DNA of 64,000 bases from the NCBI GenBank assembly GCA_963556695.1, contig CAUWAG010000006.1, forward strand, positions 3,100,001 to 3,164,000, written 5' to 3'. A model generated the notes under the pieces. That model was not told where the DNA came from and did not search any database. It worked only from the letters and a program-made list of their open reading frames with translations. Shown one piece after another: positions 32,300 through 44,700 of the stretch. Position numbers and translations under genes: made by a program. The DNA is from Anthostomella pinea. Lineage: Eukaryota > Ascomycota > Sordariomycetes > Xylariales > Xylariaceae. The first letter of the stretch is position 1, and each line of letters begins with the position of its first letter.

Positions 32300-33355
32300 A
32301 AGTTCCGGGACGCACAATGAAACGAACTGCATGCTACATATAAAACCACCACACCTATAATGCCGACGACAATGTTTCCAATGATTCAGTGACTAAAAGG
32401 CAACTGGTACCAATATCGCTCTCACCTACATGCCCGGGCTGGACATCTCCCCGGCCCTGTCTGGTCTGTGAGCCTCACCAGCGGCATAGAGGAGTCGCCA
32501 TGTTCGGATGCCAGTTCGCCAAGGTATACAGGAGTATTGGGTAAGAACCCGACAGGAGTATCCGGTAAGAACCGACAGAAGAATCTCAATGCTCTGATAC
32601 CCAATGAATAGAGTATACGATATGAAGATGTAATAAAATAGGAGGTTGATAGGGGGCCCGAAAGCTCAGTATCAGCTATTGCAATATGATCACTTGGTTG
32701 ACCATCTAATGTTGGCCGGTAGGTGTCGATACCTGTCTTTGGGCTCGGCCCCCAACCGTTACCTTATGCTTATTTCTACGGATTTAACATGACTGCACGG
32801 GTGTATGGGCGAAGTTCGCTGCGCCGCTCAACAACAGCCCATCAACAGCTACCCCAGGCAAATGACGCGTCGGCCACTGGCCATCCCCCATGGCTCGTCT
32901 GCAGAAAGCTGCACCCAACAACCGATGCTGATTGACCAGATCTCCAGGCTGCAGCCCTAAGTCCTATTTGGCACTATAAAAGACGGCTCGGTGTCTGGCA
33001 ATTGGCTCGTGCCGCAGACGAACAGGATATAACTATGGGGTTGGAGCGCAGCCTGTACAGAACATGCAGGAGAGTTGCGTTGGTGTCCGCGTAACCGGCA
33101 TCAGCTGATTACGAGTCCAACCCCCCCTGTCTTGCGCGTGGTTGGACGCCATGTATCAACGACACGGTCTACCAACATATATCTTTTTATTCACCGCACC
33201 TGCCTATTTGGCGGCGTTCCCATCTCTTCTTCACTCTTCTGGTGCGAGTGTAGACTGACTTCGTCCGACCTCTTGGTCACTCAACGTGTACGTGCCCACT
33301 GCCCTTGATCGCAGTCAGACCACCTGACTACCATAGATCGCGATCAACGTGCCGT
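32300..33355. other. Intergenic; promoter of the DUF7702 gene
   Basis: No supported gene. CACGTGT/CGTGCC-rich sequence and TATAAAAG at 32976-32983 occur upstream of the DUF7702 ATG, but the TATA-like word lies nearly 400 bp away. Confidence 0.4.
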
Positions 33356-33359
33356 CACA

Positions 33360-34282
33360 ATGGGGTCTGTCACCTACCGAGATGGCACAGCTATCGTCCA
33401 GCTGTTTTTCTTCGCGGCCTACCTGTGTTGTGCACTGTTTCTCTGCACCAAGCACGGCTGGTATCGTAGCGGCGGCTGGCTCATCATCGTGTTGTTCAGC
33501 ACGCTCCGCATCATCGGCTCCGGCTTCCAGCTATCGACCATTGACCATCCAACACGCACGGCTTATGCAGGCGCTCTTATTACCGAAAGCATCGGCATCG
33601 CGCCGCTGGTGAATATTAATGTGGGCATGCTGGCCTGGCTGTAAGCCAGCCCAGGTTCACCCTCTCCTATATGGATGGCAGCGAGGGCTAAGCTGACTAT
33701 CCCTAACCTGTGCCGGGTAGAAACGAGTACCTGCGCAAGAAACTACACAAGATCGTCTTCATTATGTTCTTCGTCGCGAGCTCCACGGGCATAGGCCTCG
33801 CCTCCGAGGGAGGAGCACGGTCCGCGAACACTGCGACACCCTTCTCGGGCAACGCGCTGACCCAGGCCGCCATCGTCATCTTCACGGTGCAATACGCATG
33901 CGTCGGAATTGTGGCTTCGATCATTTATGCGCAGAGGAGGGAGATCGCTCGACTAGAGCTTCGCCTCCTTGTTTGCACAGCGGCGTGCTCGCCGTTTATC
34001 GTTGTTCGCCTCGTCTACGGTCTAATCGCCAACTTTTCGCACGACATTCGCTTTAACATCTTTCTGGGCGACACGACCATCTACTTCACTATGTCGGTGC
34101 TGATGGAGATCTTCGCTGTGGGTTTGTGCTGTATTGCTGGCCTCATGCTGGAGAAGATGCCGAGGCCGAACTCGAAAACGTCAGAGCCGGGAACGGTCGA
34201 GCTTAGCGAGGGTATACTACACCAAAGAGCATCAGGAGAGCTTAGCGGGTTACCCCAAGAGGGGGTAGAAAGTCACAAGTAG
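33360..34282 (+). CDS. DUF7702-family multi-pass membrane protein
   Basis: Exon 1 (33360-33640) and exon 2 (33721-34282) join across an 80-nt intron (GTAAGC donor, CTGAC and CTAAC branch candidates, GGGTAG acceptor) to give 280 aa without interruption. The start context is CACAATGG. The protein opens SVTYRDGTAIVQL and has the family words SGGWLIIVLFSTLRIIGSGFQ and seven or so hydrophobic helices, with a charged C-terminal tail from about residue 240. DUF7702 proteins are fungal-specific membrane proteins of unknown function. Third positions are GC-rich, unlike the AT-rich DNA directly downstream. It looks functional. Confidence 0.85.
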
Positions 34283-34942
34283 TTGCTCAGCAACATTTTC
34301 AAGGACAACAACGATGGCAGTCATAGTCTCAAAGGAGAATGTGCCAGGGCGCGTTGTCCATAGCCGGTAGCAACGTCTCTTCAACTCCCAATATCAAGGT
34401 TCTAGGCTTACGGTCAGAACGATGTTGGAAGATATATTAGACACATATGCTTTCTGATCTAGCAGGGACAATGAAGCATCCTTGTTGTGATTTATACAAG
34501 CATTTACGCGGTTACCACCTAGGGGCAAATACGGGCTTTAGAGAGTAAATGCAATAAGTATATAATTGGCAGAGAGAGCCCCAGGGGGCAGCTATAGCGT
34601 GTGTATGCCCCTAAAAGCGGCAGTGTTTCAAAGGCTATACTAACGCTTTAAAGGGCCTTTATTCCGTTATGCTTGCGTTAAATGTTAAAGGTATAAGAGT
34701 AAAAGCTTTTATAATTGTTAATTAAAGTCATAAAAATATATTGTTATATACTTAAAAACCGGATTTTTTTTACATGCTTTTATTTAAGAAAAACCAAAAA
34801 CCGGATCTGTGGATAGGTAAAAAACATATTTTAAAGCTTAATCTATAATTTATTAAAAGTATTATTAACAAGGTAGAATTATTTATTGCAAGCTTATAAA
34901 AAAGCTGTAAAATATATAATTTTAAAAGCAAAAAAATATATA
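34283..34942. other. Transition into AT-rich, RIP-like DNA
   Basis: From about 34620 the DNA becomes very AT-rich and lacks ORFs. A stretch at about 34840-34925 is a diverged copy of about 47133-47210, with many G-to-A and C-to-T differences, showing that this is mutated repeat DNA. Confidence 0.6.
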
Positions 34943-35051
34943 ACGTAGGTCACAAGCGTGCGGGACACTTTGACCAAGCTTCTAACCACACATATCAAAT
35001 AACTTAATCACAACGCATTGAATTTAATCTAATCAATCGGATTCCTCTTCT

Positions 35052-36850
35052 TCATAGCGTTTCTCTCTTTATTATACAAGTTTGCGCCTTATGGCCAGTA
35101 TTACTGCAAATGCCACAACGTCGCTCATGCGCTTTACCCATTTCCTGTCTTGCCAGCTCAGCACCATCCTTTGCAGCCTGAAGACCTACTACATTTTTAA
35201 CAGAAAGTATTCCTCCTTTTATTAGACATTTGTTTTTTGTTCTCTGGTGTTTACTTAATAAGTGATTAGCCTCCTCTAGTTCGCAGAACCGAGAATCAAT
35301 CAAAGTGACCTTGTGGATAAGACCGTATGTAGCCTTTAAAAATGAGTTCAATACAGCAATTATTGATGTAAGTAAGCTTCTTTAGTGGTTTCTTACTCAA
35401 TTTTGGATATAAACTGATAGGTTTACCGCTTCGTTAATAGTGATAGGCGTCTTAGAAGTCCAAGTAGTAAGTAGCAGATTAGGGTTTAGCGACGGTATTC
35501 GTACAACAGCAACAGTATCCAGCTTTGAAATGATACTTTCTGGGTCAGAAAAAACAAGCCCAATAGCACTAAAACCTGCTTGAATATTTCCTGGTGTCAT
35601 AACAGCGTTATATGCTTCATAAAACGATGTAAGGAAGTCCTCCTTTGAAACGTGGGTTATATGACACCGGATGAGATCTTCCATCATGCGACTATAAGCT
35701 CGTTTGAACGGGCTAAAACAGCTGACATCTAAAGGCTGGAGCATGTATGATGAGTGGTCAGGCATATAAAGGGTAATGATACTATTGGTCTGACAATAAT
35801 TCTCAAAGACCTGGAATAGTAGCTTTCATGGCTATCTGGGATGAGGAGGCGTTTACCGGCGGTCATACTCGGTCTGGTATACTTGTCAAAATGCTGAATC
35901 CATTTCAACCTGATCTCATTTGTAGTCCATCCGTTGTCAGACACGGCTACCTTCCAATCACGTAGTAATGTTGTGTCGCAATATCATGACGCGAGGTGGG
36001 TTTTGCCCTGTAGAATGATGAACATCGGGACCACCCAACCAGCAGCATTGATAGCAAAGATTGCTGTAGACCATTCTCTGTTGCCTTGCTGAGCTTGTCT
36101 AGGCCTGCTGTGACGGCCTGCACAGACCTTCCCACATGACAAGCGGATACTTCCCAATAGGGGAAGGATCTGACCAGAGGATCCCCTTAAAGGGGCAACC
36201 TCCCACTGTACCTATCTCTCTCTCTCTCTTCCTTTCCTTTCTAGTCTTGATATTCTCGTCAATAGAGTAATAGCTGCTTGCTGCCGGCCATGTCCCAGCT
36301 CCTCAGTACGCTCGCCGTGACACCTGCCACGTCTTTTGGTATTTGTGATGACTATGCCAGACCCAATAATACCTATTATAAACCTAGTCTCGTTGAAATT
36401 ATAAATATCCGCGTCTTGTTTACTATGTTTTGCGGTTACTGCAGCAACTTAGCGAAATCACGCGCAATACGCATCTGGATCTTTGTTCAAGACCCTCGAT
36501 TAATCTATCCTGCAATACAAACGTGTCTGTAGGCCTGATGTACGTTTGATGAAGTTCACCATCCAGTTCTTTCCGGTACGTCTAGCCCCACATACTGCCA
36601 ATAATTAATTCACTATATTTTTACCATAAGTGTACCGGGGTGAAAATGCTCGCGCATCTATGTCAAGTATAAAGGAGCAAATGGCATTCTTTCTGAAAAC
36701 CGTAAGCTTTAAAGAATTAGGCATGCTATCGCGTTATGAGGGTCGGGCAGTGATTCTTTAAGCCAGTATAAAGATTAATAGGTAGAAATTTTTAGCAAGC
36801 TTTTGAACAGAAATATAAAGGTCTCATTTTTTAGCTTGGACAGCTAGCTG
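35052..36850 (-). pseudogene. Pogo transposase pseudogene
   Basis: The DDE-type transposase once encoded by the surrounding element cut and joined DNA at TA sites. It can be read on the minus strand from about 36.85 kb to 35.05 kb. It has an N-terminal CENP-B-like DNA-binding part, then the catalytic core, and a C-terminal zinc-knuckle-like end (CGICSNTGHKAQTC). It is interrupted by the solo LTR at 36109-36322 (after TKRRGR) and by numerous stops such as those replacing Arg or Gln near 36.48 kb. The first catalytic aspartate region reads NFNETRF and not the usual NFDETGF. Confidence 0.8.
36109..36322 (+). mobile_element. Solo LTR, family A, copy 2
   Basis: 214 bp from TGTGACGG to CCGTGACA, flanked by the exact 5-bp duplication CCTGC (36104-36108 and 36323-36327). 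TG...CA ends plus a 5-bp duplication are diagnostic of an LTR-retrotransposon insertion reduced by LTR-LTR recombination. It splits the pogo transposase coding region. Confidence 0.9.
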
Positions 36851-36928
36851 TATGCCTGATTCGTTATAACACAGTGTCATTGTCGTGGGTAGAGGGATAC
36901 TGATTGGAAGTTGTTGGATAACAGGGGT

Positions 36929-37140
36929 TATCACGGCGAGCGTACTGAAGAGCTGGGACATGGCCGGCAACAAGCAGCTATTACTCTATTAAAGAGAATA
37001 TCAAGACTAGAGAAGAAAGGAAAAGAGAGAGATATAAATACAGTGGGAGGTTGCCCCTTTAAGGGGATCCTCTGGTCAGATCCTTCCCTTATTGGGAAGT
37101 ATCGGCTTGTCATATGAGAAGGTTTGTGCAGGCCGTTACA
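36929..37140 (-). mobile_element. Solo LTR, family A, copy 3
   Basis: 212 bp, inverted relative to copy 2, flanked by GGGGT on both sides (36924-36928 and 37141-37145). Its ends read TATCACGG and CCGTTACA on the plus strand, each with one change from the other copies. It sits in the 5' part of the same pogo element. Confidence 0.9.
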
Positions 37141-37370
37141 GGGGTCATAAAGATGAGCCGAGTCCGACCGGAAAAAGCACGGTACGGCGGAGATGGCTAA
37201 CACCAAACTGGAAACCGATCAAAGGCTCCTGAACAGAGAGAACGGACAGAAGACTCTGCGATGCAATACACTAATAATCACTCGCTATTCATTAAATTCG
37301 CTTGAATCTAATAAAAGTTGAAAGTTTGAGAGGTTCGTAAAAGTGTCCCACTCGCTTGTGACATACGTTA

Positions 37371-39056
37371 TATTGAAAGCGTTAACCATTATATATTAAA
37401 TTTTATAAGGTTTATAATAACTTATTAACTTTAAATAATGTATTTAAAGGCCTTATAAGCCGTTTTTTTATATTTATTATAAATATACCGATATAAGTAA
37501 TTCGAATATTTATAATTATTATTACACTTTTATTTATAATCAAGATTATTAATTTCGACTATTTGTTATTATTATTATGTTTTTTCTTACTATCATGTCA
37601 GGGTTTCAAAGATTATATGTCATTAAAATAATACTTATAAAACATTTACTTTAACAATTCAATCTTACACGATTTATAGCTCTTTTTATATAATAATGTC
37701 AAAATATATATTATTTAAATGTTAGTGTATTATAATAATGATTTTATATAATATGTATATTTTTTTTGGAAAATATAATCTATTACTAGTATTGAGGCTA
37801 AGAATATCTCGTAATTCTTTGAATATAATCGGTTAAAAAAAAGGTAAATTAAAATTTAATAATTAACCTAAAATAAAACTATTCGTTTTTGAAAAGCACG
37901 AAGTAATTTTTAAAAAAATTAAGGGTCAACTGTTTATTGATATTATTAGTATTTTTTTAAAATTAACAAAGAATTTTAAATTAAAAAATATTCGAATAGA
38001 TTTTTTATAGTAACTTCATTACCAGGTTAAAACATATAATTTATAATATTGAAGTAAAAGATAAAAAAACAGCTTTATAAATTATTAAGAAACTTCATAT
38101 TAAATGTTCTAAATAATTTATAGCTTACATATTTTAAATTCATTCGTTTAAAATATAAGTTGTAGCGTTTATCGTTTAACGGTAAATATTTAACGGTTAA
38201 TGCGCTGGACTTTTTAACTTAAATCTTAGTATTACTTTTATAAAGACCATTTTTTAGCGCTTGTTACCTAAAACGTTATCGTAATTAGTAATTTAAATAG
38301 CAAAATTATTAATAAAATTAATCGCTTTATTTTCAACATTTATTAACAAGACTTTAATAAATTAAAAAAAATCACTATGATTTAAAGTGTTCTTAAAGCA
38401 TTCTGGTTTTTTCACTGTCCCTCCTTTATTCAAAAGGCATCTTAACGCGTTGAGATATAAAAGTATTCTTAGTTAGCTACGGCCTTACTAGTTTTAGGTT
38501 TAAATATTTTTTTAACTAGTTGAAAATAAAACTTAACACAGCAATCTTAGGGATTAATAAATCGCTTGTTATGAGCGTTTAAACTAGCTGTAAGTAAGCC
38601 GGTTATAAACGAAAAAAGGTTGAAAAGGTTTCTTTTTAATATTAGTCGATTTGTATCATTATAGAACTAAAATAATACATTGTAAATATTTAAATTGCGT
38701 AAAATCTAAGCTTATATCTGCGTTATATTATTAAGGACAATTAAATATTATAGTGTTATTAGTGCTTTAAGGTTTAAGCTTTATCATAACTTACGCGTTG
38801 CTATAATATAGTTAAAATAGCTAAACCCTTATAAACCCTCCCTTATAAACTTATTTCATATAGAAACCTATATCTTACTTTTATTATTCTTATTATTTAC
38901 TTTATATCTTATACTTTACTCTTATTCAGTATTCAAAACGCGTATACTACTATTATTATACGTCGATAATAAAATAAGTAAACAACTATATAGTACAATA
39001 TATTTCGCTGCTACGATTTAAATAATACTTATTTCGTTTAAATTTAAATCGATATT
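37371..39056. other. AT-rich RIP-like block
   Basis: 1.7 kb of strongly AT-rich DNA with no ORF above background on either strand. The composition and the nested repeats around it fit relics of transposons erased by RIP. No single element can be named. Confidence 0.6.
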
Positions 39057-39061
39057 ATTGC

Positions 39062-39583
39062 TGTGACGAGCCGTCTAACCTATAAGGCTAAAGGGTACTA
39101 TAGGGTTTACGTTCTGAAGTAAGTCAACACAAAGGACGATAGAGGCTTTTGTCAACTAGAAGACACTCAGATGCTGGGGCTTGGTCTGAACTGGGTTCAC
39201 TGTGTAGTCGAGTCGTCAGGAGATTTCTCCCACCTTAGGGTTGGCTAAGATGCTTAGATTGATTGATCACTGAGGCAGAGACTGTCTATCTGTCTAGCTA
39301 GGAAACATCCATCCTTATATATCCAATCTCTCCCTCACTGATTAGGTGGCTCACCCTGGATCACCGGTGATCCAAGGTGATCCTTCTCACTGGCTCACCA
39401 TGGTGATCCAGTGATCCAAATTCTTAGTCACGTGACCCAGGTCCAGCTGGTCACGTGATCTGTGTACCGTTGCTCCGTTGCTCCTATCTCTCCACTGATC
39501 AGCACACCACTCACTGGTCAACCTGTTTCCAATCGTCCCCTCTGGGCCTGCTATCAGGCCGCACTGTTCGTTGGTTCGTAACA
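39062..39583. mobile_element. Solo LTR, family B
   Basis: 522 bp of normal composition begin TGTGACGAGCC and end GGTTCGTAACA (TG...CA, imperfect inverted ends). They are flanked by the exact 5-bp duplication ATTGC (39057-39061 and 39584-39588). It contains clustered GGTGATCCA and CACGTGA words. It stands out as unmutated DNA within an AT-rich block, so it inserted after that DNA had decayed. No internal retrotransposon genes remain. Confidence 0.88.
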
Positions 39584-39588
39584 ATTGC

Positions 39589-40006
39589 GTAGGCTTTATT
39601 TCTTTATTTCTTTATTTCTTTATAATTTCTAGTTAATACAACCTTATTTATCTTGAAACATTTTTAAGTTATATGTTTTATCTTTAAAACGCTTTCTTTT
39701 TCTTTGATACAACTTGTTACTTACTTTGTGCGCTTTTAAGCACTTTCGGATTTTTTCGCATTCTTTTCCTTAAATTAAATCAGTTTTAAGTCCTTTATCT
39801 TTTTAAGTTTTTTCCACCGATATTTTATGTCCATTATACTAACCTCGCTTATATTTTCATTTAAATCTGTTTATAAGTTAAAAAAAGATCTTTTTTAAGA
39901 GTTGATAAGCAAATAAATAGCTGTAAATTCTGTTTTCTCTGGTTAAAGTGGTTTAAGAAACCTACTTTTTTTACGTGATTGTTATTTAAAAAAAGCAGAT
40001 CAAAAC
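39589..40006. other. AT-rich block between solo LTR B and LINE 2
   Basis: Contains a short (TTTC/TTTA)n tract at about 39598-39630. No gene was seen. Confidence 0.5.
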
Positions 40007-40112
40007 AATAACTACTAGAGAAAAGTTCAATAGATTGAACGGACACAGATAACTCTGTAACAACACACTATTACATCAAATAATTTGAAGATTCGCATTC
40101 CTACCTCCCGAA

Positions 40113-41450
40113 TTGACCTTGCAGCGTGGTTTTAAAGGTCACCAAGCAACGGCGCAAGACGGTAGTGCGGATGAACCAATGGTCATCGATCAGGGAAGGG
40201 CGGGACTTGAGCAGAGTTTGTACCATCCCAATGCCGGACGAAGTGCGACCAACGCAACTGCACCGGCAGTGAGCGAGAGCGAGGCGCAGCGTGGGGGAGC
40301 AGAGGAGCAAACTACGTTGAAGAAAGATTTGGCTAACCTAGTAAAGGAGGGCGTGCTAGAGGAGGTCGTCCAGATAGTCCATAGGTATGCAGCCATAGAG
40401 GCGCAAAAGGCCAAAACACGGCAACGGTTACGACGGGAAACCGAAACACCGAAGCGATCACGCGAGACAAACTCAACAGGTCCATCGAAGCAGCATTTTG
40501 GCGCTTTATGCCAAAGATACCCCAAGCAGTACCAGGGACAACAGGACCACGATCCTAGGCCAACGTGACCACGGCAGGCGGACCCATAGCAACAAACACG
40601 CCAAAAGTGTTCGTGCCGGGGCGGATCCAGCGGGAGGTCATCATTCAAAACTCTGGAAGCATCCAAGAGATGACAAAGAGGACGGCTATCAAAACGGTAC
40701 AAGCGATGAACATGGCGATTGGCGTACAGGAAGCGGTAGCAGCCCGCCGACTTCCCAGCAGGGACGATGCAGTTATGTTCCTTAACATAGCAAATAAGTA
40801 TAAAGAGGGGATAACAGCGTGGATTAGAGTGGCCTTTAGGGCAACGGCAAAACAGTCGAGCCGTGAATTCACGGTGATAACGAAAGGTCTTCCATACCGC
40901 ATTTTGCGGGAGGCTCACACAAAGCCAGAAGAGCTTCTAAAGGAGATACAACAGCATGTACCAAAGATCGGGAAACTGCACCCCATCTTCCGAAGAAACC
41001 CGGAACACTGACACGCAACGTTAGTGCTACAGGTGAATGACATAACGGAGGCCCAAAAGCTATACGAGCAAGGGCTGGTATAGAAAGTAACAATCTACTC
41101 TTACAAGCCGTTCACAAAGAACGTATGAGTCGAACAATATTACAAGTGCCACGACTTTAGACACCCAGCAAAATACTGCCAAAATAAACCAAAGTGTGGC
41201 AGGTATGCCAGAGCACCACATGAAGGAGGGGAACTTAACTGCCCTTCAAACACCGACCGGAAGAGAGTTAAGTACAGGAACTGTACAGGGAACCATATGG
41301 CATGGGATAAAAGGTGCCGCGTGTACAAGGAGAGAGAAGAGGCGGCTCGGGAGGCATACAAATACCAACCCCGGCAGTTCGAGATCCAGAAAGACCCAGC
41401 ACCGCGCCGGACAGGAGCGGACGGCTTCACAGTGGTCCAGAAGAGGAAGT
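40113..41450 (+). pseudogene. LINE 2 ORF1 (gag-like), broken
   Basis: The frame starts at 40113, shifts near 40.5 kb and continues to TAG at about 41450. Internal stops lie at 41009-41011 (TGA), about 41081 (TAG) and about 41126 (TGA). Zinc knuckles remain near 41.13-41.33 kb: KCHDFRHPAKYC, in which the first Cys of the motif reads Tyr (TGT to TAT), then CGRYARAPHEGGELNC and CTGNHMAWDKRC. Stops and the lost cysteine are nearly all G-to-A or C-to-T changes. The protein would have bound the element's RNA. Confidence 0.75.
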
Positions 41451-41712
41451 AGGACGGCCGCCATCACACGAACGGAAGTATACTGAAAAGAGGCCGGCCA
41501 ACACATATCAGCGCCTCGCAAATCAGAATCTCTTTCACTTCGGCAGCAAGAAAGGCAGCACCAAACGGACTGTCACACATCCCGACAATCAATATCTCAA
41601 GCACCCAGGATAGGGCCGAGAGTAACAGCATTGACACACCCGAGCACCCGGTTCTTTAATGCCGGTACACCTGGCATAATGGAACACAGGAGCTTCGAAA
41701 CAGAACGTAGCC

Positions 41713-44700
41713 TTGGCAATCCGGGATGGGAAGGATAAGGACGGGATAAAGGGACCGGCGGACGTGATCGCAATCCAGGAGCCATGGATTGGCCCTGAGA
41801 ATGTCATTCACTGCCCGGCCAGCTGCAAGTATATACCGATCTACTCGGGGCATGGCAGGGCAATGCTGTACATCAACAAGAAGTTTGCCCCTGAGGCATG
41901 GCAGGCACGCGCAGGGCACAATTGGGCAGCGGTCACATTCCGCTTGTAAGAAGGTGTCTTGAATATTATATCGCTATATAATGAGCCGGTATCGAGCGGG
42001 AACCGCGCACCCCCGTTCCAGGCGATTGCTAACAAGAGGTGGGAGGGCAGGGTTGTCTTAGCAGGCGATATTAACCTCCACCACCCAATATGGGATACAT
42101 ACAAAAGAACCACGCTAGGTGCAAAGACCAAGGAACTTTTAATGCTTGTTCAAACGATGAACCTAGAACTAGTGACACCAAGGGGAATGACCACAAGGAT
42201 GGGGCATGATCAGAGGGACTCCACGATAGACCTCATCTGGGCCCACCCACTCCTGAGGGCAGAGCTGGAGATCCCACCGGAGTGAGAGGGCTCAGACCAC
42301 CTGTCACAGATGGGACAAATTCACACCGAGACACCGAAACAAAACGCGGCCCCACCAGGTTGGTCGTGAAAGATAATGGACAAAATAACGGTCCAAGTCG
42401 AAGGCTTGAAAATTGCGCCTCCAGGGGAAGCCGGATCTATCAAGGATCTGGAAGAGTATATTGACAAGCTGCTTGAGCAGCTCTAAGGCATTACAGACGC
42501 CTCCACAAGGAAAAAAGGGCCTAATTCCGGGTTCGAACAGAAGTGGTGGAACGAGGACGTCGGTCGTGCAATGGCACATACGAAAGCGGCAAGAAAACGT
42601 TACCAATCCTCCCGGTTGGATCGAGACTTTGAAGGCCTAACAAAGGCGAGACAGGTACAGAAACAGACTATTAATAATGCCCAGACAAAAACATGGCGTC
42701 ACCTCACAGCAGCAGCGTCCAAAGATAATAAGAAGCTTTGGGACCTTGAAAGGGCGGCACGGCTGCGCGGGTTCAAATCACGAGAGGCGGGAACGCTCCT
42801 GCCCTTAAGGAAACCCGGCTCAATGAGAGGCCTGACATCTAAGTTCGACAAGCAGGTAGATATCCTATCAGGGAAATTCTTCCCTTCCCCAACAGCGGAC
42901 TTGTCTGATATTCTGGAAGATTTTGACACCAGACTAGACCCCTTTGAAAAGAAGTTTGCCATAAACAGGAAGATAGACGAGACGGACATTAAGGCAGTTC
43001 TTGACTTGATGAAGCCCTGGAAGGCCCCAGGCTGGGACTTTCTGTCAGCAGGATTCCTTAAAGCGTGCGGCAAACCGCTAAGAGTGGCCCTGGCAGAGGT
43101 CGCGGAATACTCGTTTGTTCTGGGCGAGTGGCCAAAGCAGTTCAAATCGGCATCAATAGTGGTATTACCAAAAGCCGGAAAGACACCAAAAGAGAAGACC
43201 CTTCCAGGGGCCTACCGGCCTATCGCGCTTCTTAGCTGCATAGGAAAGTCATAGAGAAGGTTATCGGTAACCGCATGATAGAGGCAGCAGAGACACACGG
43301 GCTCCTTCTCAAGGACCAAATGGGGAACCGTAAGGGCAGGTCAATAGAACATGCGATCCGCATGGTAGTCAAAGCAGTCCATACAGGATGGAGCTACAGC
43401 GCAGTAGCCACGCTGATGCAGCTGGACATCACGGGGGCCTTTGATGCCGTTGTCTTTACGCGGCTCTATCACATTCTATAGAAGAAAAGATACCCAATGT
43501 GGATTATCAGATGGATGAAAAGCTATACTAACAGACGGTCAGTTAAGCTCCTTTTGATAGAAAAGAGTCAACAGCCCGAGAGTTGAGTGCTGGAGTCCCC
43601 CATGGGTCCCCAGCGTCCCCTATCCTCTTCTTGTTATATATTGCCACACTGTATAAAGAGCTTGAAGCAGCAGGCTTGCCCATGATGGTAGTGGGCTTTG
43701 CTGATAATACCAACATCCTGGCGGTCCACCCGGACGCCAAAAGGAATTGCGAACTCCTTGAAGAGGCATACCAGGTATGCGAGAGGTGGTCGGTTCGCCA
43801 CAGAATGCAGTTTAACGTGAAAAAAAGCGAGGTTATATATTTTACGCGGCAGCGGGAAGAAATCCTGGATCCGGTCCAAAACAGGATGGTCCTGGTAAAG
43901 CCGGTACTGTCAGCGAGGTTCCTTGGAGTATACCTAGACAGAAAGTTGCGGTGGAACAGGCACCTAAAAGAGATGAAGGCAAAGATGGAACGCCAGATCT
44001 TCGGCCTCACCAGGATAGCGGCCTCTACTTAGGGATGTAGCGCGGTGCGAGCCCGGGAGGTATACACCAAAGTGGTACAAAGCGCCATCGCCTTTGGCGC
44101 GACAGCGTGGCATAAGCCATCGGAGGGCAACCAGGCCCGAGGGCTAGCAAAGAAGATGCTCACCACGCAAACAGCGTGTTTAAGGGTGGTGGTAGGGGCC
44201 CTTAAAGCCACGCCGCGACATTTGCTGGAGACAGAGACCGGTTGTCCCCCGCTGGACGCATACCTAGATATGAGGGTAGCGGCGTTTAAAGGTCGAATGT
44301 ACGAAGAGGCCAGTAGACACGTTACTGCCGAAACAAGAAAAGTGGCAAAGAGGGCGAGAGATGCAAGGTTAGCGGTAATGGAAGCCGCAAGGAGACCCAC
44401 GCAAGGCGGCAGGCGGGGGAGAGGTCGGCCTCGGCGGTCGCCCCACGCAACAGCGTCCCCGCAGAAGGATAACCCAACGGAACGGAAGGAGGCAATCCTA
44501 AAGTGGCTGGGCCAAGACCACCCGGAGCAAGCACTGGAGAGGTCATAGAGGAGTCGATGGATAGTTGCCGTCGCAAGAGCCAGCCAGACAGGAGTTGTTG
44601 CGAGGTCGCTGGCAGCTCAAGGAGAATTCCTACAGGAGCTCGTAAGGGCGGTCCCGCAGTATTACTATGGACTACGAAAACACGAGGCGTCTGCCCTATG

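Larger units (their letters stand above)
34943..37368 (-). mobile_element. Fot1/pogo DNA transposon, decayed, carrying two solo LTRs
   Basis: The termini are inverted repeats, ACGTAGGTCACAAGCG on the left and ACGTATGTCACAAGCG read inward from the right, flanked by TA (34941-34942, 37369-37370). Without the two LTRs and their duplications it is about 1.99 kb, the normal size of Fot1-like elements. The minus strand keeps a pogo transposase in pieces: ITARPS, DIDARAFSPRY, LLAVCGARRTGKNW, IYNFNETRF (first catalytic Asp region, D-to-N), NREWSTAIFAINAAG, MPDHSSYMLQPLD and FSPFKRAYSRMMEDLI. Many stops are C-to-T or G-to-A changes. It is inactive. Confidence 0.9.

Noticed and set aside
36109..37140. 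Two LTRs of a single retrotransposon
   Set aside because: They are in opposite orientation, each has its own target duplication, and the DNA between them is pogo sequence.
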